Shown here in pieces: positions 25,954 to 34,660 of a DNA stretch of 64,000 nt. Origin of the DNA: Salinibacter altiplanensis (GTDB taxonomy: Bacteria > Bacteroidota > Rhodothermia > Rhodothermales > Salinibacteraceae); the NCBI RefSeq assembly GCF_002894645.1, contig NZ_NCQY01000030.1, positions 1 through 64,000 on the forward strand, written 5' to 3'. The notes under the pieces are model-generated. The model ran no database searches. It was not told the DNA's origin and saw only the letters and a list, made by a program, of their open reading frames with translations. Position 1 is the stretch's first letter; each line of letters begins with the position of its first letter. The position numbers and the translations under genes were made by a program.

Positions 25954-27567
25954 TCAGGACGCAGGAGTCGGCTCCGAGGTTGTCTGGAAGGCGGACGCAT
26001 CGACGCCGAGCCGCTTCATCTTCTTGTAGAGCCCCTGCCGGGTTAGGCCCAGCACGTCCGCCGAGGCGGTCACCTGTCCGTCACAGGCCTGAAGCACCCG
26101 TTCGATAATGGCCTTTTCAGTGCGGGAAAGCACGTCGCTGAGGGTCCGGTCGGGCTCTAGGATGGCGTCAGGGGGATCCGGAGAGGGCTGAGTCGTGGCA
26201 TGGTCTCGTGCGTGTTCGACGATGGTATCGAGGAGCATGTCGAGCGTGATCGTTGGGGCCGGTTCGCTCTGCACGTGCACTAGGGCCCGTTCGATCTCGT
26301 TGCGGAGCTGCCGCACGTTGCCCGGCCAGTTGTAGCGGAGCAGGGCCTCCATCGCCGGTTGTGTAATGGAGACGAGGGACGAGCCCTCCGGGCGCATCTG
26401 GTTCAGGAAGTGACGGGCGAGCAGTGGAATGTCGGGGCGTCGCTCGCGGAGGGGCGGAACGTGGAGAGTGATCACGCGCAGACGGTTGCGCAGTGCCGAG
26501 CGGAAGCGGCCTTCGTCTACACGGGCGCCGAGGTCGGCAGTTGTCGTGGCGACAACGCGGACGTCCGCCGGCTCCCCATCAGCCTCGCCCGCCGTCGGAG
26601 CGGCCTCCGCATCGAGGAGATCGAGCAATGAGGACTGCAGGGAAGGGGGGAGGGCGTCGACGTCTTCGATGACGAGTGTTCCGCCGTCGGCGGCCTGCAC
26701 AGCGCCAGGGCGAGACGAACCCTCGGCCCCGAACAGTTGCGCTTCCAACGACTCACCGGCCTGCGTCGGGTCGCACGAGATGTGTTTGATGGGGCCGTCG
26801 GCCCGGGGGCTCGTCGCGTGAACCGTGCGCGCCACGAGACGCTTTCCGGCACCGCCCTCCCCGGTGATGAGCACAGGACTTTGGCTCGGCTGAATCTGCT
26901 GGATCGTCTCGGCCACGGCCTGCATCTCACGGCTCTCCGCCACAAACCCGTCAACGACTGTTGACGGATCCGTTCCCGCAGCGGGCGGCGTCTCTTCGTC
27001 GGGGCCCGCTGCGGGGGACCGGCGCCGAAGCTCGTGGAGCCACTGCTCTGCCTGCGTGTCCTGAAGGCGGTCGAGGAGCCCGGATGCGTCATCAAGCACA
27101 CGGTGCAGAAGGCCGTACTCCCCGAGGGCGTCGTAGGCCTCGGCCTGCCCCAACAGGGCCCAGCTGCGACCCACCGGGTCACAGATCGAGGCGAAGAGCT
27201 CCTGGCTCTCTTTCAGCAGGCGCAGTCCCTGGGTTGCCTCGTCCACCGCCTCGGAGCGACGCACATGGGCCCAGCCGCGCCAGAGTGCCACGTCGGCCCG
27301 GACGCACGTGCACAGGTCCGATACCTCGTCGGCCGCTGGGAGCAGGTCGAGCGCCCGATCCGGATGGTTGCGATGGGTCGCCTCAACACGGGCCAGCACT
27401 CCCCGGAGCAGAATCTGCCCTGTGCTGGCGGCCGGGGCCGTCACTGGAGTGAGCAACGGCTCCACCATGTCGGCCACGTCCTCTGCCCGCCCGTCGGCCA
27501 GAAGGGTGGTGGCCATCGCAATGGTGCGTGCGTGATCCATCGGCGGGAGACAATCTGTGAGCATCAA
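25954..27567 (-). CDS. Fis-type AAA+ transcriptional regulator lacking the GAFTGA loop
   Basis: 537 residues. The N-terminal half (about 10-180) is helical and TPR-like. An NtrC-type AAA+ domain follows: Walker A 'GEGGAGKR' at 236-243, 'AADGGTLVIEDVDALP' at about 292-307, and 'RYNWPGNVRQLRNEIERAL' at about 411-429. A Fis-type helix-turn-helix ends the protein ('VTASADVLGLTRQGLYKKMK'). The sigma-54 contact loop, normally GAFTGA, is replaced by 'GAEGSSRPGAV' at 280-290. It therefore probably does not activate sigma-54 polymerase and may work like TyrR-type members. It lies upstream of the VOC gene on the same strand. Confidence 0.9.
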   Translation of the reverse strand: MMLTDCLPPMDHARTIAMATTLLADGRAEDVADMVEPLLTPVTAPAASTGQILLRGVLARVEATHRNHPDRALDLLPAADEVSDLCTCVRADVALWRGWAHVRRSEAVDEATQGLRLLKESQELFASICDPVGRSWALLGQAEAYDALGEYGLLHRVLDDASGLLDRLQDTQAEQWLHELRRRSPAAGPDEETPPAAGTDPSTVVDGFVAESREMQAVAETIQQIQPSQSPVLITGEGGAGKRLVARTVHATSPRADGPIKHISCDPTQAGESLEAQLFGAEGSSRPGAVQAADGGTLVIEDVDALPPSLQSSLLDLLDAEAAPTAGEADGEPADVRVVATTTADLGARVDEGRFRSALRNRLRVITLHVPPLRERRPDIPLLARHFLNQMRPEGSSLVSITQPAMEALLRYNWPGNVRQLRNEIERALVHVQSEPAPTITLDMLLDTIVEHARDHATTQPSPDPPDAILEPDRTLSDVLSRTEKAIIERVLQACDGQVTASADVLGLTRQGLYKKMKRLGVDASAFQTTSEPTPAS

Positions 27568-27616
27568 CGTGCGACCCGAAGCAAATCCGAGCCTCGGCCC
27601 GGACGCTCGACGCTGA

Positions 27617-28084
27617 CTACATAAAGCCGAGTTCGAGGCGGGCCTCCTCCGACATCATCTGGGGAGCGAAGGGCGGCTCGAAGGTCATCTCCAGGTTTAC
27701 ACTCTCGACGCCCTCCGTGTCGCGCACGGCGTCTTCCGCCTGGCCGGGCAGAACGCCCGCGGCGGGGCAGTTCGGCGCCGTGAGGGTCATCAGCACGTCC
27801 ACGTGGCCGTCCTCGCCCATTTCCAAGTGGTAGATCAGCCCGAGGTCGTAAATGTTGACCGGAATCTCTGGGTCATAGATCTCGCGGAGCGACTCTACGA
27901 CTCGCTGATACAGCTCGTCGTCCGGCGTATCCTGGATGTGATCCGGAACGGTTTCCGGAAGCTCAATCTCGGACTGTTCTTTGTCGTCGGGGATGTCGGT
28001 GGCACCTCCGCCACCGCCACCGGGCATGCCGCCCATGCCACCCATACCGCCCATTCCGCCGGGCATTGCACCTGAAGGACTCAT
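27617..28084 (-). CDS. sufT: SufT-like iron-sulfur assembly protein (MIP18/DUF59 family)
   Basis: 155 residues from the ATG at 28084; an upstream in-frame start (28186) adds an Arg/Ser-rich stretch unlike the family. After a Met/Gly-rich low-complexity N-terminus, the DUF59 domain is clear: 'REIYDPEIPVNIYDLGLIYH' and 'LMTLTAPNCPAAGVLPGQ' with its conserved Cys. The end 'VNLEMTFEPPFAPQMMSEEA' matches the SufT family, which helps mature Fe-S proteins. It is the most downstream gene of the suf cluster, after sufE. Confidence 0.92.
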   Translation of the reverse strand: MSPSGAMPGGMGGMGGMGGMPGGGGGGATDIPDDKEQSEIELPETVPDHIQDTPDDELYQRVVESLREIYDPEIPVNIYDLGLIYHLEMGEDGHVDVLMTLTAPNCPAAGVLPGQAEDAVRDTEGVESVNLEMTFEPPFAPQMMSEEARLELGFM

Positions 28085-28216
28085 GTCGTAGTTGGAGGGT
28101 TGGGAACGTTTTTTGAGTGAAGCGGGTCGCCGTCGGGGGGGGGATGCGATGAGGGACTCGTGAGCCGTGAGGGTCTGCTGCGTCACGCTTCCACGGTCAC
28201 TCCTCAGGCATCACGT

Positions 28217-28642
28217 TTACGTCTCACGAGCACGCTCCTGCACAGTCTCAATCATGGCCTTGAGCCCATTATTTCGTTGTGAGCTCAGGTGCTCGTGGAG
28301 GCCGATGTCGTCGAGGAAGTCGAAGTCCGCGTCCGCGACGGCCTCAGGGGGCTGCTCGTTGATCACGCGAATGATGAGCGCGGCCAACCCCTTCGTAATT
28401 TTCGCGTTGCTGTCCCCCTGCACGCACAGGGCCGTGTCGGTCTCGTCGAGTTCTGTCTCAATCCAGACATCCGACTGGCAGCCATGAACGTAGTTTTCGT
28501 CGGTCTTCTTTTCCTCCTCAAGCAGCGGGATGTCGTCGCCAAGCTCGATGAGGTACTCGTATCGGCTCATCCAGTCGTCAAAGAGCGAAAACTCATCGAC
28601 GATCTGCTGCGCACGATCCGAAACAGTGTCCGTGGCGGGCAT
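28217..28642 (-). CDS. sufE: SufE sulfur acceptor protein
   Basis: 141 residues. SufE takes the persulfide sulfur from SufS and passes it to SufBCD. The active cysteine is in 'NYVHGCQSDVWIETELDE', the family signature. 'DEFSLFDDWMSRYEYLIELG' is the conserved first helix pair. It lies 97 bases downstream of sufS and upstream of sufT on the same strand. Confidence 0.95.
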   Translation of the reverse strand: MPATDTVSDRAQQIVDEFSLFDDWMSRYEYLIELGDDIPLLEEEKKTDENYVHGCQSDVWIETELDETDTALCVQGDSNAKITKGLAALIIRVINEQPPEAVADADFDFLDDIGLHEHLSSQRNNGLKAMIETVQERARET

Positions 28643-28739
28643 GAGGGCAAGCAGAAATGATGGAAAAAACGCGTCTTAACTCGTTCGTGTGTGGGGGCTC
28701 CCGCGTGCGGTGGTTTCGACGGGACCGTGGCCGGGAGGA

Positions 28740-29996
28740 TCAGCCGAACATCCGTCGCACTTTCTGGAGGCCCTCCACCAGCCGGTCTACGTCTTCATGA
28801 GTGTTGTAGGCCGCAAATGAGGCACGGATGGTGCCGGGGAGGCCGTATCGCTCCAGGAGCGGCTGCGTGCAGTGATGTCCGGTTCGCACGGCGACGCCCT
28901 CACGGTCGAGCACCGTTCCGGCGTCGTACGGGTGAATGTCATCGAAGACGAACGAGAGAACGCTCGTCTTGTCGGGCGCGGTGCCCACGATCTGGGTGCC
29001 CTCGACATTCTGCACGCGCTCGGTGGCGCAGCGGAGCACGTCGTCCTCGTGGGTCTGCACGGCCTCCCAATCCAGGTCCTCAAGGTACTCGACAGCGGTG
29101 CCAAGGCCAATTGCATCGGCGATGTTCGGCGTGCCGGCCTCAAACTTGTGGGGCACCCCGTCGTAGGTCGACCCGTCGAACGAGACCTGATCGATCATGT
29201 CCCCGCCGCCCTGGTAGGGCGGCATTGCCTCAAGGTGCTCGCGCTTCCCGTACAAAACCCCGATGCCGGTGGGTCCGAAGACCTTGTGCCCCGAGAACAC
29301 AAAAAAGTCGGCGTCGAGTGCCTGCACGTCGACGGGCATGTGCGGGGCCGACTGCGCCCCATCTACGACGACGGGCACCCCTTCGGCGTGGGCCACGTCG
29401 ATGACGTCTGCCATCGGGTTGATGGTGCCCAGCGTGTTGGAGACGTGGCTGATGGCGACGAGTGCGGTGTCGTCGGTGAGCATCTCCGGAAGCAGGTCCA
29501 TCCGGAGTTCGCCGCGGTCCGTGACGGGCAGCACCTCGATCGACGCTCCCACCTGCTCGGCCAGCATCTGCCAGGGCACGATGTTGGAGTGGTGCTCCAT
29601 CTCCGTAAGAAGGATCTCGTCGCCCGCCTCCACCACCATGCGGCCGAAGGTGGAAGACACGAGATTGAGGCCCTCCGTTGTGCCCCGCGTAAAGATGATC
29701 TGGTCGGGGTCCGGCGCATTGAGGAAGTGCGCCAGCGATTCCCGAGCGGATTCGTACGCTTCCGTGGCGTCCTGGCTGAGCCGGTGGACGCCCCGGTGCA
29801 CGTTGCTGTTCTCCTCGCGGTAGAACCCATCCAGCCGCTCGATTACGGGGGTCGGCTTCTGCGAGGTGGCCGCGTTGTCGAGGTAGGCGAGGGGTGTGTC
29901 CTCGTACACGTCCTGCCTGAGTGCGGGAAAGTCCGCACGGAGCGCCTCCACGTCGAACGAGGCCGTTTCGGATGTTGGATGCGTCGTCGCGGGCAT
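28740..29996 (-). CDS. sufS: SufS cysteine desulfurase
   Basis: 418 residues, a PLP enzyme that removes sulfur from cysteine for Fe-S assembly. 'YLDNAATSQKPTPVIERLDG' is the N-terminal signature. The PLP lysine is in 'FFVFSGHKVFGPTGIGVLYG'. The catalytic cysteine is in 'VAVRTGHHCTQPLLERYG', the short-loop (group II, SufS) form that works with SufE. It lies between sufD and sufE on the same strand. Confidence 0.96.
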   Translation of the reverse strand: MPATTHPTSETASFDVEALRADFPALRQDVYEDTPLAYLDNAATSQKPTPVIERLDGFYREENSNVHRGVHRLSQDATEAYESARESLAHFLNAPDPDQIIFTRGTTEGLNLVSSTFGRMVVEAGDEILLTEMEHHSNIVPWQMLAEQVGASIEVLPVTDRGELRMDLLPEMLTDDTALVAISHVSNTLGTINPMADVIDVAHAEGVPVVVDGAQSAPHMPVDVQALDADFFVFSGHKVFGPTGIGVLYGKREHLEAMPPYQGGGDMIDQVSFDGSTYDGVPHKFEAGTPNIADAIGLGTAVEYLEDLDWEAVQTHEDDVLRCATERVQNVEGTQIVGTAPDKTSVLSFVFDDIHPYDAGTVLDREGVAVRTGHHCTQPLLERYGLPGTIRASFAAYNTHEDVDRLVEGLQKVRRMFG

Positions 29997-30075
29997 GACG
30001 AATTGGGGGAAGGTGTAGGAGTAATGGGGGGCGTGTGATCGATGGTGCCCTCACACGGCCGCTCCCTCCGCGGGA

Positions 30076-31416
30076 TCACTCGAAGTAGCTGCCGAAGCGC
30101 CGCCGAATCTTGTCCGTGATGTAGCTGCGGAGGGGGGCGATCTTGTATTCGCTCAACACCTCGTCGGTAAAGGCCTGCAGCATGAGGATGTGGGCCCGGC
30201 GTTCGGAAAGGCCCCGCGAGCGGAGGTAGAAGACGCCCTCCTCGTCCACCTGGCCGGTGGTCGCGCCGTGGCTGCAGACCACGTCGTCGGCGTAGATTTC
30301 AAGCTCCGGCTTCGTGTAGATGTTCGCGTCGGTGGTCAGCACGATCGTATCGTTCTGCTGGTAGGCGTCGATCCGCTGAGAGCCGCGCGTCACCAGCACT
30401 TTGCCGTTGAAGACGGCGGTCGACTCGTCGTTGAGAACGTGCTTGTACAGCTCATTGCTGTTGCAGTCCGGCTGCACGTGGTTCATCTGCGTGTGATTGT
30501 CCACGTGCATCTCGCCCTTGCCGATGCAGAGGCCGTAGAGGTTCGACTCGCAAAAGGAGCCGTTCACCTCAACCGTGGCGTTGTTGCGCACCACGTCTCC
30601 ACTAAAGGTAATCGTGTTGGTCGAGTACACGCTGTCGTCCTTCTGCTGGCCGGCGCGCGTGTGGACCTGTGAGGCGTGCGGCCCTTCGTCCTGCACCAGA
30701 TAGTGCTTCAGGTTGGCCCGCTCGCCGACGAAGGCTTCACTCACCGTGTTCGTGAACGTCTGAGCGTCGGTCAGGGAATGCTGGGTCTCGACGATCTTGG
30801 CGATGGCCCCATCCTCGACCACGAACAGGTGACGCGGCTGCAGAAACAGGGACTCTGGGCCGGCTGTGACGTGGAGGAAGAAGATGGGCTTTTCGACGAC
30901 CGTGCCGGAGGGGACGTACACGAAGGCACCGTCCTGCACGAACGCGGTGTTGAGGGCCGTGAGCGCCTCGTTCTCAAAGTCGGCGTACTGGCCGTAGTGT
31001 TCTTCGACGAGGCTGGGGTGCTCCTCGCCGGCCTGGGCGAGGCTGCTGAGCACAACGCCCGACGGCAGGTCGCCGATGTCGGAGAGCGACGCGTCGACGC
31101 GACCGTTGACGAGCACGACCCGGTGGGCATCCATCTCGTCGATCGTGAACGGCGCGACGTCGCTCGGGTCGAGCGAAGGCCCCTCCGGGGCCAGCGGGAG
31201 GGTGTAAGGCCGGTCGATGGTCTTTGCGATGTTCGTGTACTTCCAGGCCTCCAGATCGTTGGTCGGGATGCCGAGCTGGGCGAAGCGCTCGATGGCGTCC
31301 TCACGCTGCTGGGCAATCGAGGCATTCGTTCCGTTGAGGGCCTGGCCGTGATTCACCTCGAAGGCCGAGATAAACCGGTCCTCGGGGCGAACGTCGGTGT
31401 CAAGGGTGGTGGTCAT
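30076..31416 (-). CDS. sufD: SufD, Fe-S cluster assembly scaffold subunit
   Basis: 446 residues. SufD pairs with SufB in the SufBC2D scaffold. 'GIPTNDLEAWKYTNIAKTID' is the usual SufD N-terminus. The beta-helix core includes 'QMNHVQPDCNSNELYKHVLN' and 'STAVFNGKVLVTRGSQRIDA'. The C-terminal 'CSHGATTGQVDEEGVFYLRS' and 'SERRAHILMLQAFTDEVL' are diagnostic. It lies downstream of sufC and upstream of sufS, all on the minus strand. Confidence 0.96.
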   Translation of the reverse strand: MTTTLDTDVRPEDRFISAFEVNHGQALNGTNASIAQQREDAIERFAQLGIPTNDLEAWKYTNIAKTIDRPYTLPLAPEGPSLDPSDVAPFTIDEMDAHRVVLVNGRVDASLSDIGDLPSGVVLSSLAQAGEEHPSLVEEHYGQYADFENEALTALNTAFVQDGAFVYVPSGTVVEKPIFFLHVTAGPESLFLQPRHLFVVEDGAIAKIVETQHSLTDAQTFTNTVSEAFVGERANLKHYLVQDEGPHASQVHTRAGQQKDDSVYSTNTITFSGDVVRNNATVEVNGSFCESNLYGLCIGKGEMHVDNHTQMNHVQPDCNSNELYKHVLNDESTAVFNGKVLVTRGSQRIDAYQQNDTIVLTTDANIYTKPELEIYADDVVCSHGATTGQVDEEGVFYLRSRGLSERRAHILMLQAFTDEVLSEYKIAPLRSYITDKIRRRFGSYFE

Positions 31417-31503
31417 GATGGAGGAGTAGTTGAGGAACGGAGACAGAGAGGAGGCTAGGGGGGGACCCCGAGCGCACCATTGCGCCCAGGGATCCCGGGG
31501 CCG

Positions 31504-32274
31504 CTACGCCGCGGCGGCGACCTCTTCGCGAATCCACTCGTAGCCGTGCTCCTCCAGCGTTTCGGCGAGGTCCTTGTCGCCGGAGCGTGCAATCTGACCG
31601 TCCATCATGACGTGTATGCGGTCGGGGACGATGTACTGCAGAATGCGCTCGTAGTGGGTAATGACCAGAAAGCCCCGGCTTCCATCGCGGAGCTTGTTGA
31701 CGCCGTTGGCCACGCTTTGCAGCGCGTCGATGTCAAGCCCCGAGTCGGTCTCGTCGAGAATGGCGAGGCGCGGCTCCAGCATCGCGAGCTGAAAGATCTC
31801 GTTCCGCTTCTTCTCTCCGCCGGAGAAGCCCTCGTTGACCGACCGCTTCGTGAGGTCGGCGTCGAGGCCCAGCATGTCGGCCCGCTCGCGCATCTGCTGG
31901 AGAAATTCGGTGGAGGAGAGCTCCTCCTGGCCGCGTGCCTCCCGGACGGAGTTGACGGCCTCTTTCAGAAAGTTGGTCATGCTTACGCCGGGAAGCTCCA
32001 CCGGGTACTGGAAGGCAAGGAAGACGCCCGCCTCCGCGCGCTCCTCGGGCTCCAGCTCCAAAAGGTCCTCACCGTCGTAGCGAATGCTGCCCTCCAGGAC
32101 CTCGTACTCCTCGCGCCCAGCGAGGACGGAGGCGAGGGTGCTCTTGCCGGAGCCGTTGGGGCCCATGATGGCGTGCAGGGCACCCGTGTCCAGGGTCAAA
32201 TCGACTCCATTGAGAATGCGAATGTCCTCGTCCTCGACGCCGACGTGTAGGTTTTCAATTTCCAGAAGTGCCAT
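31504..32274 (-). CDS. sufC: SufC, ATPase of the SUF complex
   Basis: 256 residues from the ATG at 32274 ('MALLEIENLHVGVEDEDIRI'). Walker A 'GPNGSGKST', the ABC signature 'NEGFSGGEKKRNEIFQ' and Walker B 'LAILDETDSGLDIDAL' are all present; the 'DETDSGLD' form is typical of SufC. It drives cluster assembly on SufB/SufD. A longer open frame exists upstream but overlaps the sufB-sufC gap and is unlike the family. Confidence 0.97.
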   Translation of the reverse strand: MALLEIENLHVGVEDEDIRILNGVDLTLDTGALHAIMGPNGSGKSTLASVLAGREEYEVLEGSIRYDGEDLLELEPEERAEAGVFLAFQYPVELPGVSMTNFLKEAVNSVREARGQEELSSTEFLQQMRERADMLGLDADLTKRSVNEGFSGGEKKRNEIFQLAMLEPRLAILDETDSGLDIDALQSVANGVNKLRDGSRGFLVITHYERILQYIVPDRIHVMMDGQIARSGDKDLAETLEEHGYEWIREEVAAAA

Positions 32275-32422
32275 ATCTTGACCGTGTATGAGTGGTGCAG
32301 TGGAAGAAGAATGTTGTCGTGCGCAGAAAAAGCCAGGGCCTGGGGCCCGGAGCAGAAGAGAACCGGGAGCGTGGACGGAACGGACCGTCGCACGCTTCCG
32401 GGCGGCTTCTGCTTTTGCGATG

Positions 32423-33886
32423 CTACCCGACACTGCCTTCGAGCTCGATGTCGAGGAGTTCCTTCGCCTCCACGGCAAACTCCATCGGAAGCTCTTGGAG
32501 GACCTCCTGGCAGAAGCCATTGACGATCAACTTGAGGGCTTCCTCCTCGCCGAGGCCGCGCTGGTGGCAGTAGAACATCTGGTCCTCGCCGACCTTCGAG
32601 GTGGTCGCCTCGTGCTCGATCTGCGCCGAGGGGTTGTTGCTTTCAATGTACGGGTAGGTGTGCGCCCCGCAGTCCGGCCCGAGCAGCATCGAGTCGCACT
32701 GGGAGAAGTTGCGGGCGTTGTCGGCGTTCTTGCTCACCTTCACCTGGCCGCGGTAGCTGTTGTCCGCGACATCGGCCGAGATGCCCTTCGAGATGATGGT
32801 GCTCTTCGTATTCTTGCCGATGTGCTGCATCTTCGTGCCTGTGTCGGCCTGCTGGTGCCCCTTGGTGAAGGCGACCGAGTAAAACTCGCCGACCGAGTCG
32901 TCCCCGGCGAGAATGACAGACGGGTACTTCTGCGTCACGGCCGAACCGGTCTCCAGCTGCGTCCAGCTGATCTTGGAGTTGTCGCCCTTGCAGAGGCCTC
33001 GCTTCGTGACCAGGTTGTAGACGCCGCCCTCCCCCGTGTCCGGGTCGCCCGGATACCAGTTCTGAATGGTGGAGTACTTGATCTCGGCGTCCTCGTGGGC
33101 GACCAACTCGACGACCGCCGCGTGCAGCTGGTTCTCCTTGCGCATCGGGGCGGTGCAGCCCTCCAGGTAGCTCACGTAGGCGCCGGGCTCGGCGACGATC
33201 AGCGTGCGCTCAAACTGGCCGGTGCCCGCCTCGTTGATGCGGAAGTAGGTGGACAGCTCCATCGGGCAGGTGACGCCCTCTGGCACGTACACGAACGATC
33301 CGTCGCTAAAGACCGCCGAGTTGATCGCGGCGTACAGGTTGTCGGTGTAGGGGACGACCGTGCCCATGTACTCGCGCACGATCTCGGGGTGCTCCTTCGC
33401 GGCCTCGCCGAAGGACTTGAAGATCACGCCCTTCTCCTTCAGCTTCTCCTTGAACGTAGTGGCCACGGAGACGCTGTCCATCACGGCGTCGACGGCCACG
33501 CCGGTCAGGGCCTTTTGCTCCTCCAGCGGAATGCCGAGCCGCTCGAACGTTTCCAGGATTTCGTCCGGCACCTCGTCGATGCTGTCGTAGCTGGCCGTCT
33601 CCTTCGGGGCGGAGAAGTAGCTGATCTCGTCGAACTTGGGCGCCTCGTAGTCCAGGTGGGCCCAGTCGATGGTTTCTCCCCCGTCGATTCGGTCGCGGGC
33701 GTGACGGAATGCCTTCAGCCGCCACTCCAGAAGCCACTCCGGCTCGTCCTTGCGGTGGGCGATGTAGCGGACGACATCCTCGGTCAGGCCGTCAGGCGCC
33801 GTTTCCGCGTCGATGTCAGTGTAGAAGCCGTGCTTGTAGTCCTCGCTGGCCTTTCCTTCTAGATACTGAGTCTCAGACGTGCTCAT
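32423..33886 (-). CDS. sufB: SufB, Fe-S cluster assembly scaffold subunit
   Basis: 487 residues from the ATG at 33886 ('MSTSETQYLEGKASEDYKHG'). 'EPEWLLEWRLKAFRHARD' is the N-terminal signature. 'PYTDNLYAAINSAVFSDGSF' and 'GCTAPMRKENQLHAAVVELV' lie in the beta-helix. 'ALKLIVNGFCQEVLQELPM' is at the C-terminus. It is the first gene of the minus-strand run sufB-C-D-S-E-T. The frame continues upstream of the ATG, but that part is Arg/Pro-rich and overlaps the regulatory palindrome. Confidence 0.97.
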   Translation of the reverse strand: MSTSETQYLEGKASEDYKHGFYTDIDAETAPDGLTEDVVRYIAHRKDEPEWLLEWRLKAFRHARDRIDGGETIDWAHLDYEAPKFDEISYFSAPKETASYDSIDEVPDEILETFERLGIPLEEQKALTGVAVDAVMDSVSVATTFKEKLKEKGVIFKSFGEAAKEHPEIVREYMGTVVPYTDNLYAAINSAVFSDGSFVYVPEGVTCPMELSTYFRINEAGTGQFERTLIVAEPGAYVSYLEGCTAPMRKENQLHAAVVELVAHEDAEIKYSTIQNWYPGDPDTGEGGVYNLVTKRGLCKGDNSKISWTQLETGSAVTQKYPSVILAGDDSVGEFYSVAFTKGHQQADTGTKMQHIGKNTKSTIISKGISADVADNSYRGQVKVSKNADNARNFSQCDSMLLGPDCGAHTYPYIESNNPSAQIEHEATTSKVGEDQMFYCHQRGLGEEEALKLIVNGFCQEVLQELPMEFAVEAKELLDIELEGSVG

Positions 33887-33962
33887 AAGCAGTCCCTTGG
33901 GGTGTCGTGCGTGATCCGGTGCGGGGGGCATCGGCGTCCCAGGCGAGGCGTCGGACCTGAGT

Positions 33963-34008
33963 GTAAACCGATGTTTACGCTGCTTTTTCTGTGTCAACGT
34001 GCGGTTAC
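33963..34008. promoter_or_regulatory. Two related palindromic sites 30 bp apart between sufB and sufA (candidate operator)
   Basis: Site 1, GTAAACCGATGTTTAC (33963-33978), is a perfect 6-4-6 palindrome. Site 2, GTCAACGTGCGGTTAC (33993-34008), matches it at both ends (GTnAAC....GnTTAC). The sites start exactly 30 bp apart, about three helical turns, so one protein could bind both on the same DNA face. They lie 77-122 bases upstream of sufB and 199-244 upstream of sufA, in a 320-base divergent region with no gene. Not identical to the SufR or IscR boxes I know. Confidence 0.5.
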
Positions 34009-34206
34009 AACAGGGGGGCCAGAGGGTCGTTCCCCCGGGTGCTGAGGCCGTTACATTTTTATAGGAAGTTGGCGGTCGACCACAGAGCACGGAAATGAGA
34101 TTGGTGCAACAGGGGGCGTTGGAAAGAAAAGAGGACGGAGAAACTTTCGATTTGGGCCTGTGGTACGGGACGACCCGTCATCTAGTGGACTCGTTTTGCT
34201 CTCGCT

Positions 34207-34539
34207 ATGACCCTTTCAATCACGGATCGGGCCCTCGATCAGATAGAGTCAGTCGCGTCGGACGAAGAGGTGGACCTGGGCGAGACCCTTCTTCGCGTGG
34301 CGGTGGTGCCGGGCGGCTGTTCCGGGCTGACGTACGACCTCGGGTGGGAGACGACCGTCAAAGAGGACGACGACGTGGAGGAGCACAACGGGGTGCCGGT
34401 GGTCTTCGACAAGAAGACCCGGCTCTACCTCGACGGCTCGGAGCTCGACTTCACGCACGGTCTTAATGGGGACGGCTTTCACTTCTCCAATCCCCAGGCC
34501 TCTCGGGAGTGTGCGTGCGGCGAGTCGTTCGGGGTGTAG
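34207..34539 (+). CDS. sufA: A-type iron-sulfur carrier (SufA/ErpA/HesB family)
   Basis: 110 residues. A-type carriers receive Fe-S clusters and deliver them to target proteins. The three cluster cysteines are visible: one in 'VVPGGCSGLTYDLGWE' and two in 'SRECACGESFGV'. It is divergent from sufB across a 320-base region carrying the paired palindromes, so it is probably coregulated with the SUF operon. Whether it is SufA or ErpA in function cannot be told. Confidence 0.94.
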   Translation: MTLSITDRALDQIESVASDEEVDLGETLLRVAVVPGGCSGLTYDLGWETTVKEDDDVEEHNGVPVVFDKKTRLYLDGSELDFTHGLNGDGFHFSNPQASRECACGESFGV

Positions 34540-34660
34540 AAGCGGTCAGGGGTCCGTCAGCAAGGCAGCGATCTTGAGTGGTCATCTGGCACGGAGATGC
34601 GTGTAGGACAGGTGAGTCTGAACCGTCCGTGTCCTTGAGTCGCCCACGCCCTCGTCTGCC

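Noticed and set aside
32288-33862. Long plus-strand open frame opposite sufB
   Set aside because: It is antisense to an unambiguous SufB; GC-rich genes commonly leave open antisense frames.
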